64,000 nt of DNA from Xanthobacteraceae bacterium (GTDB taxonomy: Bacteria; Pseudomonadota; Alphaproteobacteria; Rhizobiales; Xanthobacteraceae), in NCBI GenBank assembly GCA_024508855.1, contig JANINJ010000026.1:186001-250000 (forward strand). The letters are read 5' to 3'. The first letter of the stretch is position 1; each line of letters starts with the position of its first letter. The notes under the pieces were generated by a model. The model was not told the DNA's origin, searched no databases, and worked only from the letters and a program-made list of their open reading frames with translations. The position numbers and the translations under genes are program-made. This document shows, piece after piece, positions 8,889 to 17,795 of this stretch.

Positions 8889-10079
8889 TCACGACGCGGC
8901 GTTGAACGCATCGAAGCCGCGAGACAGATCGGCTTTCAGGTCGTCGAGATTTTCGAGCCCGATATGCAGTCGCAAGGTCGGCCCGCCGGGGGCCCATTTG
9001 GTTGCCGTCCGGTAGTCGCTGCAGTCGAACGGGATGACAAGGCTTTCGAAGCCGCCCCACGAATAACCCATGCCGAAGAGCTGAACCGTATCGAGCAGAG
9101 CGTCGACTGCCTTCTGCGGAGCCGGCTTCAGGACAATGCTGAACAGTCCGGAAGCCCCCGTGAAGTCGCGTTTCCAGATTGCGTGACCGGGATGGCTTTC
9201 CAGCGCTGGGTGCAGAACCTTCGTGACTTCCGGCCGCTTCGCCAGCCAGTGAGCCATGTCGAGCGCTGCACGCTGATGGTGCGCGAGCCTCACCGCAAGA
9301 GTACGGACGCCGCGCAGTGCCAGGAACACGTCGTCGGGACCGGCGCAAACGCCGAGCAGGCGAATGGCATCACTCACCAGCGGCCACGCTTTGGCGTTGG
9401 CTGAAATCGTTCCGAACATGATGTCGGAGTGCCCGCCGATATATTTGGTCGCAGCCTGGATGCTGATGTCCACACCCTGTTCGAGCGAGCGATGAAATAG
9501 CGGCGTCGCCCAGGTATTGTCATCCAGCACAATCGCGCCGCGCTCGTGTGCGACCTTGGCGATCGCGGGAATATCCGGCATCTCGAACGACTGTGATCCC
9601 GGAGCTTCGACCAGAACCGCCTTGGTGTTGGGCTTGAAATGCGCGCCAATACCATCGCCGATCAGCGGATCGAAGAAGGTTGTCTCGACGCCATAGCGCG
9701 AAAGGAAGCCGTTGCAGAAATTGCGCGTCGGCCGATAGGCATTGTCACAAACCAGCAGGTGGTCGCCGGACTTCAGCACGGCGAGAAGTGCGGTCGTAAT
9801 CGCTGCAACGCCGGAAGGCGCAAGACCGACACCGGCGCAGGCCGGTCCCTCCAGCGCCTGCAAAGCTTCCTGCAGGGCTTTCGTCGTCGGCGTGCCGTGG
9901 CGGCCATATTGGAATTCGCCGCGATGTTCGTGCAGATCTTCGGCGGTCGGATAGAGCACGGTCGAGCCGCGGACTACCGGCGGATTGACGAAGCCCTTCT
10001 GCGCCGCAGTGTCGCGGCCCGAAGTCACCAGCGAGGTTTCGATGCCGCCCGGTTGGGTTGATTCAGTGGTGGGTTTCAT
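8889..10079 (-). CDS. metC: cystathionine beta-lyase (PLP-dependent Cys/Met metabolism enzyme)
   Basis: 396 residues from the ATG at 10079. The frame is open further upstream but those residues do not look like the family. Key features are the PLP lysine in DISIQAATKYIGGHSDIM, the LLVCDNAYRPTRNFC segment and the substrate-binding FSIVL region near the end. The enzyme cleaves cystathionine to homocysteine in methionine synthesis. Other Cys/Met lyases share the fold, but the sequence follows the alphaproteobacterial MetC type. It is divergent from aapJ, sharing a 310-base upstream region. Confidence 0.88.
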   Translation of the reverse strand: MKPTTESTQPGGIETSLVTSGRDTAAQKGFVNPPVVRGSTVLYPTAEDLHEHRGEFQYGRHGTPTTKALQEALQALEGPACAGVGLAPSGVAAITTALLAVLKSGDHLLVCDNAYRPTRNFCNGFLSRYGVETTFFDPLIGDGIGAHFKPNTKAVLVEAPGSQSFEMPDIPAIAKVAHERGAIVLDDNTWATPLFHRSLEQGVDISIQAATKYIGGHSDIMFGTISANAKAWPLVSDAIRLLGVCAGPDDVFLALRGVRTLAVRLAHHQRAALDMAHWLAKRPEVTKVLHPALESHPGHAIWKRDFTGASGLFSIVLKPAPQKAVDALLDTVQLFGMGYSWGGFESLVIPFDCSDYRTATKWAPGGPTLRLHIGLENLDDLKADLSRGFDAFNAAS

Positions 10080-10203
10080 GCACGTATCGCCGACCTGAAG
10101 ACGTTTTGCCGCGGCCCATTTTGCGAATCGCCACGCAGGGCAGGCTGGTGCGTTGGGACTAACATTGGCTAATAACAGGACACACGAGATCGCCGTCAAC
10201 CCC

Positions 10204-10232
10204 TTGACCGTGCCGCTCAGTCGTTCTGTGAT
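10204..10232 (+). promoter_or_regulatory. candidate sigma-70-type promoter for aapJ
   Basis: TTGACC, 17 bases, then TGTGAT. The -35 box is good but the -10 box is weak. It lies about 160 bases upstream of the aapJ start, leaving a leader that contains the inverted repeat at 10248-10266. Confidence 0.35.
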
Positions 10233-10247
10233 GCAATAAGGTGAACT

Positions 10248-10266
10248 AATCGCCGCTTTGGCGATT
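10248..10266 (+). repeat. inverted repeat in aapJ leader
   Basis: AATCGCC and GGCGATT are perfect arms separated by GCTTT. It could be a regulator binding site or an RNA hairpin in the aapJ leader. Confidence 0.6.
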
Positions 10267-10389
10267 GTATTGCGGGGAAGTTTGCATTCGCCGGCTAGTT
10301 TCTGGATACAAGTCGCTCGCTGAACGGTCGTCCAACGGCATCGATCTGGGCGCATAAGGCCAATACGCTATCCTTGGAAAGGCAATACC

Positions 10390-11406
10390 ATGAAACGTAC
10401 ATTTTTCGTTGCTGCAGCCGTCCTTGCCGCAAGCCTTTCCGGCCAGTCCGCATTCGCGCAGACGCTCAAGACGGTGAAGGATCGTGGTGTTCTGTCGTGC
10501 GGCGTCAGCCAGGGACTGCCGGGTTTCTCCGCACCGGACGACAAGGGTAACTGGACCGGGCTGGATGTCGACGTCTGCCGCGCGATTGCTGCGGTCGTGT
10601 TCAACGATCCGACCAAGGTGAAATTCGTTCCGCTGTCCGCCAAGGATCGCTTCACCGCGCTTCAGTCCGGCGAGATCGATGTGCTGTCGCGCAATACGAC
10701 CTGGACGGTGTCTCGCGACACCTCGCTGGGTGTGAACTTTACTGGCATCACGTATTTCGACGGGCAGGGATTCCTGGTGAAGAAGGCGCTCAAGGTCAAT
10801 TCGGCGCTGGAGCTGAATGGCGCATCGATCTGCGTTCAGACCGGCACGACGAACGAGCAGAACGTTGCTGACTATTTCAAGAGCAACAATATGAAATACG
10901 AGATCATTGCCTTCGGTACCGCCGACGAAACCGTCAAGGCCTATGAATCCGGACGTTGCGACGTCTTCACCTCGGATATTTCCCAGCTTTATGCCGAGCG
11001 TCTCAAGCTCAGCAATCCGGCCGATCACGTCGTGCTGCCGGAAGTCATCTCGAAGGAGCCGCTCGGGCCGCTGGTTCGCCACGGCGACGACCAGTGGTTC
11101 GACATCGTCAAGTGGACGCTGTTTGCGATGATCAATGCCGAAGAGCTGGGCGTGACCCAGAAGAACGTCGACGAAATGGCCAAATCGACGAAGCCCGAGA
11201 TGAAGCGCGTGTTCGGCACCGACGGCAATCTCGGCGAGCAACTCGGTCTCACCAAGGATTGGGTCATCCGGATCGTCAAGGCCGTCGGCAATTATGGCGA
11301 GGCGTTCGACCGAAACGTCGGCGCCGGCTCCAAGCTGGGTATCGCCCGTGGCCTCAACCAGCTCTGGAACAAGGGCGGAATCCAGTACGCGCCGCCGATC
11401 CGCTGA
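10390..11406 (+). CDS. aapJ: general L-amino acid ABC transporter, periplasmic binding protein
   Basis: 338 residues with a clear Sec signal peptide ending in SGQSAFA-QT. The SBP_bac_3 fold is visible: LKTVKDRGVLSCGV, GLDVDVCRAIAAVVF, RFTALQSGEIDVLSRNTTWT and the CVQTGTT motif. AapJ captures a wide range of L-amino acids and delivers them to AapQM. It is the first gene of aapJQMP. A GGAAAGG ribosome binding site sits about seven bases before the ATG. Confidence 0.95.
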   Translation: MKRTFFVAAAVLAASLSGQSAFAQTLKTVKDRGVLSCGVSQGLPGFSAPDDKGNWTGLDVDVCRAIAAVVFNDPTKVKFVPLSAKDRFTALQSGEIDVLSRNTTWTVSRDTSLGVNFTGITYFDGQGFLVKKALKVNSALELNGASICVQTGTTNEQNVADYFKSNNMKYEIIAFGTADETVKAYESGRCDVFTSDISQLYAERLKLSNPADHVVLPEVISKEPLGPLVRHGDDQWFDIVKWTLFAMINAEELGVTQKNVDEMAKSTKPEMKRVFGTDGNLGEQLGLTKDWVIRIVKAVGNYGEAFDRNVGAGSKLGIARGLNQLWNKGGIQYAPPIR

Positions 11407-11418
11407 TCGGCGCGCGGA

Positions 11419-12630
11419 ATGTCCATGACGACCGACGGGCGCAAACCTCCATCGCAGTTTGTCTTCAAGCTTCGCCGTGCGCTCGGCGGACAGGCGGGGT
11501 GGGCAGGGTTTGTTTTCCAGATCGTCTTCGTCGCGGCGCTGATCTGGATCGGCTACGAGATTTTCGCCAATGCGCGGGCCAACCTGCAGGCGCAGCGGAT
11601 CGCGTCGGGATTCGGTTTCCTCTGGCAGACGGCGGGCTTCGGCGTCAGCCAGACTCTGATCCCGTATGCCGAGACCGATACCTATGCCCGCGTCTTTCTG
11701 GTTGGCCTGCTCAACACCTTGCTGGTCTCGATCATTGGCATCGTGCTCGCCAGCATCATCGGATTCATCGTCGGGATCGGCCGGCTGTCGCCGAACTGGC
11801 TCGTAGCGCGAATTGCCGGTGGCTATGTCGAACTGGTTCGCAATCTGCCGCTCTTGTTCCAGATCCTGTTCTGGTATCTCGCGGTGCTCGGCGCATTGCC
11901 AGGGCCGCGGCAAAGTATCTCGCTGTTCGACGAGGTTTTCCTCAACAACCGCGGATTGGTGGTCCCGAAACCGCTGGCACAGAACGGCCTGACTGCATTT
12001 CTGATCGCGCTGCTTGCCGCCGTTCTTATCTCGACCGCATTGCGGGTCTATGCGCGCCGTGCGCTTTTTCAGCGTGGTCAGGTCGTAACGATCTGGCCCT
12101 ATGTCATCGCGCTGCTGATAGGACTGCCGCTGACCGCAGCGCTGGTGTTCGGTGCACCGCTGATGTTGGAAATTCCGCGACTGAAGGGATTCAACTTTTC
12201 CGGCGGGCTGCGGGTCGTGCCCGAATTTGTGGCGCTGACGTTGGCGCTTTCGACCTATACCGGCGCCTTTATCGCGGAAAACGTCCGGGCGGGCATCCAG
12301 TCGGTACACAAGGGGCAAAGGGAGGCGGGCGCGTCGTTGGGACTCTCGCATGGCGCGACACTGCGATTGATCGTGGTGCCGCAGGCGATGCGGGTGATCC
12401 TGCCGCCGCTTACCAACCAATATCTCAATCTGACCAAGAACTCCTCGCTCGCAGTTGCGATTGGTTATCCCGATCTGTTCTCGGTGTTCGCAGGAACGAC
12501 CATGAGCCAGACCGGGCAGGCGATCGAAATCATCGCGATCACCATGGGCGTGTATCTGTTGATCTCGCTGGTGACGAGCGCCGTCATGAGTTTCTACGGA
12601 TGGCGGTTGAACCGGAGTCTCGGGACATGA
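11419..12630 (+). CDS. aapQ: general L-amino acid ABC transporter, permease
   Basis: 403 residues, with ATG codons at 11419 and 11425 both possible starts. Several membrane segments; the BPD_transp_1 His/Glu/Gln permease domain includes LLNTLLVSIIGIVLASIIGF and the EAA loop REAGASLGLSHGATLRLIVVPQA, which docks on the AapP ATPase. Follows aapJ after 12 bases and overlaps aapM by an ATGA, so it is part of one operon. Confidence 0.95.
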   Translation: MSMTTDGRKPPSQFVFKLRRALGGQAGWAGFVFQIVFVAALIWIGYEIFANARANLQAQRIASGFGFLWQTAGFGVSQTLIPYAETDTYARVFLVGLLNTLLVSIIGIVLASIIGFIVGIGRLSPNWLVARIAGGYVELVRNLPLLFQILFWYLAVLGALPGPRQSISLFDEVFLNNRGLVVPKPLAQNGLTAFLIALLAAVLISTALRVYARRALFQRGQVVTIWPYVIALLIGLPLTAALVFGAPLMLEIPRLKGFNFSGGLRVVPEFVALTLALSTYTGAFIAENVRAGIQSVHKGQREAGASLGLSHGATLRLIVVPQAMRVILPPLTNQYLNLTKNSSLAVAIGYPDLFSVFAGTTMSQTGQAIEIIAITMGVYLLISLVTSAVMSFYGWRLNRSLGT

Positions 12631-14153
12631 GCGATTCCGCAGACCTCTTCGTTCGCGATGCGCTTGCGCCGGAACGGCGCGCACCCGTCTCCACCACGGG
12701 CATTGTTGGCTTCATCCGGACCAGACTGCTCAACACGCCGACCAACGCGCTGCTTTCCGCCATTTGCGTGCTGCTGCTGTGGTTCACGATCGTTCCGGCC
12801 GTGAGATTTCTGCTGATCGATGCAGTCTGGCAGGGCGATGACCGCGCGGCTTGTCTCGCGGAGAATACTGGTCACGCGGTCGGCGCTTGCTGGCCTTTCG
12901 TGCAGGCCAAGCTGAGCCAGTTCATCTACGGCTTCTATCCGGAACCGGAGCGGTGGCGAGTCAATCTGACCTTCGTACTGGCAGCAATTCTGTTGCTGCC
13001 GCTGTTGATCCCGAAGGTACCTGCAAAGGTGCCGAATGCATTCCTGATGTTCGTTGCGTTTCCTTTCGTCGCGTTCTTCCTGCTCTATGGCGGCGGGTTG
13101 AACGGTTTCGCGGTAGGGTGGGTCGCAGATACTCTGTCTAACCTTATTGTCAGTATCGGGGACGCGGGCGCGAAGCTGACGAGTCTCGGTCTTACCGCGC
13201 ATTATCCCGTTGTCGCATGGTTGTTGCGGCGGCTCGGCGATGTTGTCGTGATTTTGGGAACGGCAGCGCTTTACATCGTTTTTCCGCTCGAATGGCTCAA
13301 ACAGCAAATCCAGGCATCCGGCCAGCCGGTATGGGCGGACCTCGCTGCGACCGCGTTGATCGTTTCGCTCATATTGTTCGTTCTGAATGGAGCGTTCCGT
13401 AACGGCTGGCGGGCACTGCTGACCAGCCTCGTGGTGTTCGCAGGCATTGGCATCGTCATCGCGGTAATGCGTCTCGATCGTGGAGGCTTGCCGATCGTCG
13501 ATACGAGGTTGTGGGGCGGCCTTCTCGTTACGCTTGTCGTGTCGGTCACCGGCATCGTGGCTTCGATGCCGGTCGGCATCGCGCTGGCGTTGGGTCGACG
13601 TTCGACGATTCCGCTAGTTCGGATATTCTCGGTCGGATTCATCGAGTTCTGGCGCGGCGTGCCGCTTATCACCGTGCTGTTTTTTGCGACCTATATGCTG
13701 CCGTTGTTCCTGCCGGGCAACTTCACGGTCGACGGGCTGGTTCGCGTCCTGATCGGTATCGCGCTGTTCGCCGGCGCCTATAACGCCGAAGTCATTCGTG
13801 GCGGCTTGCAGGCGCTGCCGCGAGGACAGACCGAAGCTGCCAAGGCGCTTGGTTTATCGCACTGGAAAACGACCGGTCTGATCGTGCTGCCGCAGGCGTT
13901 GCGCCACGTCATTCCAGGCATCGTGAACAGCTTCATTGCGCTGTTCAAAGACACGTCGCTGGTGTCGATCGTGGCGCTGTTCGATCTCCTGGGCAGCCTG
14001 CGTGCCTCCTTTGCTGACCCAGCCTGGGCGACGCCGACGACCCTTTTCACCGGTTTTGCATTTGCCGGGATCATCTACTTCGTGTTCTGCTTTGCGATGT
14101 CGCGTTATTCTTTATTCGTCGAACGCCGCCTGAATGTTCATCAGCGAAGCTGA
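12627..14153 (+). CDS. aapM: general L-amino acid ABC transporter, permease (long form)
   Basis: 508 residues from the ATG that overlaps the aapQ stop. The same frame is open much further upstream through aapQ, but that part is not protein-like. The C-terminal half is a typical permease: [20 protein letters not shown], the [20 protein letters not shown] region and the EAA loop [20 protein letters not shown]. The first half holds extra hydrophobic segments (about residues 140-290), making it longer than the roughly 380-400 residues I recall for rhizobial AapM. No frameshift or stop interrupts it. Confidence 0.93.
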   Translation: MSDSADLFVRDALAPERRAPVSTTGIVGFIRTRLLNTPTNALLSAICVLLLWFTIVPAVRFLLIDAVWQGDDRAACLAENTGHAVGACWPFVQAKLSQFIYGFYPEPERWRVNLTFVLAAILLLPLLIPKVPAKVPNAFLMFVAFPFVAFFLLYGGGLNGFAVGWVADTLSNLIVSIGDAGAKLTSLGLTAHYPVVAWLLRRLGDVVVILGTAALYIVFPLEWLKQQIQASGQPVWADLAATALIVSLILFVLNGAFRNGWRALLTSLVVFAGIGIVIAVMRLDRGGLPIVDTRLWGGLLVTLVVSVTGIVASMPVGIALALGRRSTIPLVRIFSVGFIEFWRGVPLITVLFFATYMLPLFLPGNFTVDGLVRVLIGIALFAGAYNAEVIRGGLQALPRGQTEAAKALGLSHWKTTGLIVLPQALRHVIPGIVNSFIALFKDTSLVSIVALFDLLGSLRASFADPAWATPTTLFTGFAFAGIIYFVFCFAMSRYSLFVERRLNVHQRS

Positions 14154-14164
14154 GTAAGATCACC

Positions 14165-14905
14165 ATGACAGCAAATCCGATCGTGACCGTCACCGGTCTG
14201 AACAAGTGGTATGGCGAGTTTCACGTGTTGCGCGATATCGATCTCGATGTCGGCCGCGGCGAGCGCATCGTCATCTGCGGTCCGTCAGGCTCGGGCAAGT
14301 CGACGTTGATCCGCTGCATGAATGCGCTGGAAGAATTTCAGGAAGGCAGGATCGTCGTCGACGGCATCGAGCTCGGTCCAAATCTTCGCCGTGTGGATGA
14401 GGTGCGCCGGGAAGTCGGCATGGTGTTCCAGAATTTCAACCTGTTTCCGCATCTGACGGTGCTTGAGAATTGCACCCTGGCGCCGATCTGGGTCCGGCAT
14501 ATTCCAAAAAGGGAAGCCGAGGCGGCAGCGATGAAATATCTGGAGCGCGTCCGCATTCCGGATAAGGCCAACAAGTATCCCGGGCAGATTTCCGGCGGTC
14601 AGCAGCAGCGTGTTGCCATCGCGCGCGCGCTGACGATGAACCCAAAGATCATGCTGTTCGACGAACCGACTTCTGCGCTGGATCCGGAGATGGTCAAGGA
14701 AGTGCTCGATACCATGGTCGATCTCGCAAAGGAGGGAATGACCATGCTGGTGGTCACCCACGAAATGGGATTCGCCAAGGAGGTCGCCGACCGCGTCGTA
14801 TTCATGGACGCCGGTCAGATCATCGAGGCGAACAAGCCGGCTGAATTCTTCGCTAATCCGCAGCACGCACGGACCAAGCTCTTCCTTAGCCAGATCCTGC
14901 GCTGA
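14165..14905 (+). CDS. aapP: general L-amino acid ABC transporter, ATP-binding subunit
   Basis: 246 residues, the usual length. Walker [11 protein letters not shown]-loop in [17 protein letters not shown], signature ISGGQQQR, Walker [15 protein letters not shown] and the H-loop VVTHEMGFA are all intact. It powers AapQM. Last gene of aapJQMP; it converges on cysK with only 15 bases between stops and no obvious terminator. Confidence 0.97.
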   Translation: MTANPIVTVTGLNKWYGEFHVLRDIDLDVGRGERIVICGPSGSGKSTLIRCMNALEEFQEGRIVVDGIELGPNLRRVDEVRREVGMVFQNFNLFPHLTVLENCTLAPIWVRHIPKREAEAAAMKYLERVRIPDKANKYPGQISGGQQQRVAIARALTMNPKIMLFDEPTSALDPEMVKEVLDTMVDLAKEGMTMLVVTHEMGFAKEVADRVVFMDAGQIIEANKPAEFFANPQHARTKLFLSQILR

Positions 14906-14920
14906 ACGAACGGCGGCGAC

Positions 14921-15961
14921 TTATACTTTTTCGAACGGAACCGAGAAATTTGTTCGTCGCTCCAACCATGCCGGGACAGGCAGGTTCTTCGAGCGCATGA
15001 ACTCAGGATTGAACAACTTTGATTGGTAGCGATTGCCGGAGTCGCACAGGATGGTCACGATGGTGTGGCCGGGCCCCATCTGCTTGGCGAGGCGGATCGC
15101 GCCGGCGACATTGATGCCGGTCGAGCCGCCGAGGCAGAGACCTTCGTGCTCGAGGAGATCGTAGATCACCGGCACGGCCTCTTCATCGGGAATGAGATAG
15201 GCTTCGTCGACCTTGGCGTTGGCGATGACGGGAGTTACACGTCCAAGCCCAATCCCCTCGGTGATCGAGCCGCCCGGCGTTGCCTTGGCTTCGCCATTCT
15301 TGAACAGTTCGTACATGGCTGCGCCGCGTGGGTCCGCGACGCCGATCACGATGTCTTTTTTCTTTTCCTGCAGGAAGGCGCTGGTGCCTGCCAGCGTGCC
15401 GCCGGTCCCGATCGAACAGATAAATCCGTCGACCTTGCCGCCGGTCTGCTCCCAGATTTCCGGCCCCGTGGAGACATAGTGCGCCTTGGGATTATCGAGG
15501 TTGTTCCACTGGTCGCCGAACAGCACGCCGTTCGGTTCGGATTTGCGCAGTTGCTCCGCGAGCCGTTCGGCGACGTGCTGATAGTTGTTGGGATTGCTGT
15601 AGGGCAGCGCGGGCACCTCGACCAGCTCCGCGCCGCACAGGCGAAGCATATCCTTCTTTTCCTGGCTCTGGGTTTCCGGAATGACGATGATGGTCCGATA
15701 GCCGCGCGCAGATGCGACGACAGCGAGTCCAATCCCGGTGTTACCCGCCGTACCCTCGACGACAAGACCGCCGGGTTTTAGGTCGCCACGCTTCTCCGCT
15801 TCGAGGATCATCTGCTTGCCGGCGCGGTCCTTTACCGACTGGCCAGGATTCATGAATTCGGCCTTGCCGAGAATGGTGCAGCCGGTCGCCTCGGACGCAT
15901 GCTTCAACTTGATCAGCGGCGTGTGGCCGATAGCTTCGACCACGTCTTGATTGATTTTCAT
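14921..15961 (-). CDS. cysK: cysteine synthase A (O-acetylserine sulfhydrylase)
   Basis: 346 residues, a little longer than the usual 310-325, with the extra part at the C-terminus. The PLP lysine is in MNPGQSVKDRAG, the substrate loop is EGTAGNTGIG, and the phosphate-binding glycine loop is SIGTGGTLAGT. It joins O-acetylserine and sulfide to make cysteine. Close paralogues such as cystathionine beta-synthase-like proteins share these motifs, so CysK versus a CysM-type enzyme is an inference. Transcribed in the same direction as cfa, 113 bases downstream of it. Confidence 0.85.
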   Translation of the reverse strand: MKINQDVVEAIGHTPLIKLKHASEATGCTILGKAEFMNPGQSVKDRAGKQMILEAEKRGDLKPGGLVVEGTAGNTGIGLAVVASARGYRTIIVIPETQSQEKKDMLRLCGAELVEVPALPYSNPNNYQHVAERLAEQLRKSEPNGVLFGDQWNNLDNPKAHYVSTGPEIWEQTGGKVDGFICSIGTGGTLAGTSAFLQEKKKDIVIGVADPRGAAMYELFKNGEAKATPGGSITEGIGLGRVTPVIANAKVDEAYLIPDEEAVPVIYDLLEHEGLCLGGSTGINVAGAIRLAKQMGPGHTIVTILCDSGNRYQSKLFNPEFMRSKNLPVPAWLERRTNFSVPFEKV

Positions 15962-16074
15962 GGGAAGGACGTTCTTGCCAGTAGGTTACGGAGCTTTCAT
16001 GGCAACGTAGTCCACCGGGCAGAGGCACACAAGGGAGCCATTTTGCTACGCAACGACGTTCGCGCACCGCTCGA

Positions 16075-17319
16075 TTATGAGGGCTTTGCAAGGATCACTT
16101 GTCGCACGTCGATATTGCCGGAGAGGAATCCCGCCTCGCAATACGCCAGGTAGTATTCCCAAAGGCGTTTGAAGCGATCGTCGAAGCCGAGCGGTTTGAG
16201 GTTGGGCCAAGCCGCACGGAAATTGTCTCTCCATATGGCGAGCGTCTTGGCATAATCTTGTCCGAATATCCGCTCCCGGATGACAGGTACGCCGAAACGG
16301 TCGCCCATCGACTTCAGGATGGAGGGCGAGGGCAGCATTCCACCGGGAAAGATATACCGCTGGATGAAATCGACTTCGCGGCGGTAGGTCTGGAAGAATT
16401 TGTCCTGGATCGTGATTGCCTGAATCCCTGCAAGGCCACCCGGCAGCAATCGATCGCGGATCTGCGAAAAATAATGCGGCCAGAATTGCTCGCCGACCGC
16501 TTCGATCATCTCGATCGATGCGATGCGATCGTATTGACCGCGTTCGTCACGATAGTCCTGAAACCTGATTTCGACCTGATCGCTCAGTCCGGCATCCTGA
16601 ATGCGTTTGCGGGCGAAATCGTGCTGCTCCTTGCTGATCGTAAGGCCCACGACATTGACGTTGTAGTTTTTCGCGGCGAATTCGGCGAAGCCGCCCCAGC
16701 CGCAACCGATCTCCAGCAACTTTTGCCCGGGCTGCAGATCGATGGCCTCCGCGAGCCGGCGAAATTTGTTGTGTTGGGCCGTCGTCAGATCGTGCGCGGG
16801 ATCTTCGTACAAGGCCGACGAATAGGTCATGCTCGAGTCGAGCCATGCCGAGTAGAATGCGTTGCCGATGTCGTAATGCGCATAGATGTTGCGGCGTGCC
16901 TGCCTCGGGGTGTTGCGGTTGAACCAGTGCCGCACAATCTGGACGAAGCGCATCACCGGATTGTCGCCGAGCATCGCCTTGATCAGGTCCTGGTTGACGC
17001 AGAAGAGATAAAGGAACTGAGTTAGATCGGGAGTATCCCACTCGCCGCGGAGATAAGCTTCGGCGACGCCGATATCGCCGCCATTCAAAAGCCGCGTCGC
17101 GAAACCGAAATTGTACAGCGTCATTGCGGCCGAAGGACCGGGCTCGATGCCACCGAGGCGAATCCGCCGTCCATCCGGCAATGTCACATCCAGCGTGCCG
17201 CGCCGTAATTTTGAGCCAAACCGAATTGCGAGCTGCGCTGCGCGCGGCAAATCCGGCAATTGCGTTTCCACATTTTCCGGAGTGACCCGGATCACGTCAG
17301 GCATGGGCAGACCTATCAT
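16075..17319 (-). CDS. cfa: cyclopropane-fatty-acyl-phospholipid synthase
   Basis: 414 residues (an alternative ATG five codons inside, at 17304). The N-terminal lipid-binding domain is followed by the SAM-methyltransferase core with LLEIGCGWGGFAEFAAKNY, VGLTISKEQHDFA, IASIEMIEAVG and the IQAITIQDKFF region typical of CfaS. The enzyme uses SAM to convert membrane cis-unsaturated acyl chains to cyclopropane rings, usually in stationary phase or acid stress. It is divergent from the RND efflux operon. Confidence 0.93.
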   Translation of the reverse strand: MIGLPMPDVIRVTPENVETQLPDLPRAAQLAIRFGSKLRRGTLDVTLPDGRRIRLGGIEPGPSAAMTLYNFGFATRLLNGGDIGVAEAYLRGEWDTPDLTQFLYLFCVNQDLIKAMLGDNPVMRFVQIVRHWFNRNTPRQARRNIYAHYDIGNAFYSAWLDSSMTYSSALYEDPAHDLTTAQHNKFRRLAEAIDLQPGQKLLEIGCGWGGFAEFAAKNYNVNVVGLTISKEQHDFARKRIQDAGLSDQVEIRFQDYRDERGQYDRIASIEMIEAVGEQFWPHYFSQIRDRLLPGGLAGIQAITIQDKFFQTYRREVDFIQRYIFPGGMLPSPSILKSMGDRFGVPVIRERIFGQDYAKTLAIWRDNFRAAWPNLKPLGFDDRFKRLWEYYLAYCEAGFLSGNIDVRQVILAKPS

Positions 17320-17407
17320 TGATGGCGGTCCTGCGTCCCAATGGCGCTTGATCGTGAACGCTGACTACAGTCACCGTCCTGTCGGACCGCTGCACTGTCC
17401 TCCTATG

Positions 17408-17432
17408 GCCTGGATTGGTGTCGCCCCCAGGC
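17408..17432. repeat. inverted repeat upstream of cfa
   Basis: Perfect 6-bp arms GCCTGG and CCAGGC around a 13-base loop. In the cfa direction it would form a leader hairpin about 90 bases before the start codon. Confidence 0.45.
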
Positions 17433-17525
17433 ATTACGGTAACACTATAAGCCGAGCTTTCTAGGATCGCCAAGCGGGCTTCTGTTCCAGCGGCGCCGCA
17501 TTTTGCCGACTGGCAGTATTAAATC

Positions 17526-17572
17526 TTGGTGAGCCGCGTCCGCGCTTGCCGGCGGGAGCCGTATTTCACCAA
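17526..17572. repeat. widely spaced inverted repeat upstream of RND operon
   Basis: Perfect 7-bp arms TTGGTGA and TCACCAA whose centres are about four helical turns apart (40 bases). Such an arrangement could be a paired operator for a dimeric regulator, but no regulator gene is adjacent. Confidence 0.4.
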
Positions 17573-17795
17573 TAAGTGCCGCGAGAATCACTAACGCAAC
17601 GGCAGATGGAGGCGTTTGAAGTAAGGCGTTGGAAAACCTTGAGGGGACTGTCCGCGGTTAGGGCCGGCAGCTAGAATAGCGGCCTTGATTCAGAAGAGGC
17701 CGAGCTTTGAACACGAGGGGAACAGACTTCCTTGAAACCATGCCCCGCGGTTTGACGGGTGGGATTCGCCGCAGGGCTGCGATCCAGGAGGGCAA

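Larger units (their letters stand above)
10080..10389. promoter_or_regulatory. divergent intergenic region between metC and aapJ
   Basis: This 310-base stretch has no convincing gene. It should hold the metC promoter (minus) and the aapJ promoter (plus). Seen in it are a candidate aapJ promoter (10204-10232), a perfect 7-bp inverted repeat (10248-10266) and a GGAAAGG ribosome binding site just before the aapJ ATG. No riboswitch could be recognised. Confidence 0.6.
17320..17795. promoter_or_regulatory. divergent intergenic region between cfa and RND efflux operon
   Basis: 476 bases with no convincing gene. It should hold both promoters. Two inverted repeats stand out: GCCTGG/CCAGGC with a 13-base spacer (17408-17432), nearer cfa, and TTGGTGA/TCACCAA with 33 bases between arms (17526-17572). 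GGAGGG lies just before the GTG start of the efflux outer-membrane gene. Confidence 0.55.

Noticed and set aside
10080-10200. Possible SAM-responsive riboswitch (SAM-II type) upstream of metC
   Set aside because: The minus-strand leader has a GCGTGGCGATT-like stretch that recalls part of SAM-II, but the conserved later parts, including the GCTAAA element, are not found in order.
10956-12626. Upstream extension of the aapM frame through aapQ
   Set aside because: The extra residues are basic and featureless and overlap a real gene; the ATGA start at 12627 fits operon coupling and begins a normal protein.
10246-12684. Long open frame on the minus strand across aapJ and aapQ
   Set aside because: It is antisense to two clearly real genes; the encoded residues are Arg/Gln/His/Asp-rich with no domain, as expected of a shadow frame in GC-rich DNA.
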